Of a DNA stretch of 64,000 nt, positions 62,638 through 64,000 are shown piece after piece; the stretch's first letter is position 1; each line of letters opens with the position of its first letter. The position numbers were made by a program, and so were the translations under genes. The stretch is taken from the NCBI GenBank assembly GCA_022539475.1, contig VCMS01000031.1, positions 124,001 to 188,000 of the forward strand. Reading direction: 5' to 3'. Origin of the DNA: Gracilaria domingensis. Lineage: Eukaryota; Rhodophyta; Florideophyceae; Gracilariales; Gracilariaceae. The notes beneath the pieces were generated by a model. That model did no database searches. It saw only the letters and a program-made list of their open reading frames with translations, and was not told where the DNA came from.

Positions 62638-64000
62638 AGATGGTCCTTAGTATCAGAAGAAGAAAGTTCTTACTGGAAGCTCGCAGACATTATTCAACTT
62701 ACGCTCTTTTCGGTCACCAAATCGCTGAACTATGACCGTTTTATTTCGTGGCCAAGAGCGCAAAACGAAATTATACACGATCCCTCGTACGTCTCTCTCC
62801 CGGAGCCCTCCCTTTTTCAATCAATCGGCCCGGGAAGACACCTGTCTGGGATATACTTGGATATTGCGAATATGTTTCACGACGTCGTCCTACCGACATG
62901 TGTCTCAAAGCTGTTCCCTCTGCCCAAAGCACGTGCGGAAGGTCTCCCAGCATCTTTTCTCACTAAGATTTCCTCTCAGCTCAATACAAACATATCTCGG
63001 CACATGATGCTTCGACCCTGCCAGGCTTCAATGTCTATGGGGTTTAAATGGTCGGTATATATTAGTCACACATTCGCGTCCAAACTGCTTCAGAAGTCGT
63101 TTTAAATCTTCTGACAATCGCGATTTGCGCCGCAAACTGCACAGTGCTTGGTTCCCATTTGCCGCGAGAATTCTCCGTTCTCCTTTGCACAGCACACACT
63201 TCTGCTACACATCATCGACGATATCGCAATTGTTGTCGAGTGCTGGCCTGATGAATCACTCCTGTGCCTCTACAGAATTATCAGGACCATATTCCGCTCC
63301 ACAAATCTCCCAGTTAAACTCAGCAAATCCTGTTCCTTTAACAAAGTCGTCAAGAAAAACTTACCGTTTATCGGATGCACTTGGGACCTCTGGAACGGTT
63401 TCATTTTCCCAAACGTTCAAAAACTCACATTTTTGAGACCCTATTTAGACTCTTTGCTTCCCTCTAGCGGCATTGGACGGATAGATTGACAATCGCTGCT
63501 TGGCATGCTCATCTGGCCAGCACTTCTGAATCGACCACTACTCTCATGTCTCAAGGACGTTTTTAGACTTCTCCGCCAACCAGAAGACGGGCCAATTATA
63601 ATCTTCAGACACGCAAAACGAGAAGTTGCAATGCTCGCGAACGTTTTACTTATGGCACGCATCAACATCAATCTTCCAGTCTCCTTACTGGTTCTCTCTT
63701 TTGACGCATTGCCATTGCTGGAGCAGTTGTCTCTGCAAAAGTTAACGTTAAGGTTGCAAGCACTCTATGAAATCTCTCCCAAAAATTGCGACACGCAGGT
63801 CCCGAACATCAAGAATACAGAAATCGGGAGAACCAGGTGCAGCAATTGTACATATCTATGGAGTAGAAAACCGAAATCGTTCACAAATGGAAAAAGCCAT
63901 AACATATTAACTTTCTAGAGCCCGCTACAGCTGCACATTCTCTAAACTGGCTCATAACTCATGAGTTCCGTCACTGCAAAGTTGTTCTCTTTACTGACTC
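62638..64000 (+). pseudogene. Reverse transcriptase/RNase H of the outer retroelement (runs off the window)
   Basis: One frame from the junction carries RFISWPRAQ-like lead-in, motif A YLDIANMFHDVVLP (near 62855), motif B SMSMGFKWSV (near 63035), motif C IIDDIAIVVE (near 63218), and a downstream FIGCTWDLWNG segment. Three stops (TAA near 63102, TGA near 63111, TGA near 63487) interrupt the same frame without shifts. Near the edge KVVLFTDS looks like the RNase H start. Motif B differs from gypsy (FGL.NAP) and copia types, so the superfamily is unclear; DIRS-like or an unclassified protist family is possible. Confidence 0.72.

Larger units (their letters stand above)
53780..64000 (+). mobile_element. 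Outer retroelement with unusual reverse transcriptase, split by copia
   Basis: Left part about 53780-55030, right part 62637 to beyond the window. Joining across the TAGAT duplication of the copia element restores a continuous reading frame through the junction (MVR before, WSLVSEEE after). The left part has two 148-bp direct repeats and short ORFs; the right part has RT and RNase H-like motifs. The left boundary is a guess, and the right end is outside the window. Confidence 0.6.

Noticed and set aside
1-64000. tRNA, rRNA and CRISPR arrays
   Set aside because: I looked for cloverleaf-like and regular direct-repeat patterns and found none that I can support; CRISPR is not expected in a nuclear genome.

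Overview
This is a eukaryotic nuclear window. It carries a cytosolic-type 4-alpha-glucanotransferase (DPE2), V-ATPase subunit B, a DBP5-type mRNA-export helicase, TRM112, FAM98, F-box proteins, LTR retrotransposons and hAT/PIF/pogo DNA elements. None of the recognised genes has a visible intron. DPE2 plus intron-poor genes would suit a red alga or another protist that stores starch or glycogen in the cytosol. That lineage is inference, and nothing here fixes the species.

Layout. Positions 1-8820 form a very GC-rich, very compact island of six genes: DBP5 (-, cut by the window edge), TRM112 (+), an unknown coiled-coil protein (+), FAM98 (+), DPE2 (-) and V-ATPase B (+). Gaps between the four central genes are 42-67 bp, and two divergent pairs share short upstream regions. 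At about 8.9 kb the GC content drops sharply, and the rest is gene-poor, repeat-rich DNA.

Positions 9.3-30 kb hold two paralogous copies of one locus. Each copy is a small secreted six-cysteine protein (-) diverging from a multi-pass membrane protein with a large cysteine-containing loop (+), followed by remains of an F-box gene (-). Copy A spans 9284-14100. Copy B spans 15680-29445 and is split by an apparently intact 9.94-kb Ty3/gypsy element (16909-26847) with two 1423-bp LTRs, a TTAAG target duplication and one 2349-codon gag-pol ORF.

Positions 30-50 kb hold two hAT MITEs with 8-bp duplications, an intact F-box gene (35610-37193), a broken unassigned gene, a 708-aa secreted/membrane protein with four CxxxxDC-type repeats, an MFS transporter pseudogene, a one-TM protein and a PIF/Harbinger MITE (TTA duplication). 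A pogo-type transposase with two frameshifts lies at 50786-52597.

Positions 53.8-64 kb are nested retroelements. A retrotransposon with an unusual reverse transcriptase (motif B MGFKWSV, motif C IDDI) is split by a Ty1/copia element (55031-62636, TAGAT duplication). The copia element was itself hit by at least two solo LTRs with 5-bp duplications, by a third LTR-like piece at a deletion, and by a 360-bp insert in its 3' LTR.

Main points of novelty: the duplicated divergent secreted/membrane gene pair, whose arrangement suggests but does not prove a ligand-receptor or co-secreted pair; the gypsy polyprotein with a C-terminal tandemly duplicated domain and a start codon inside the LTR; and the unusual reverse transcriptase.
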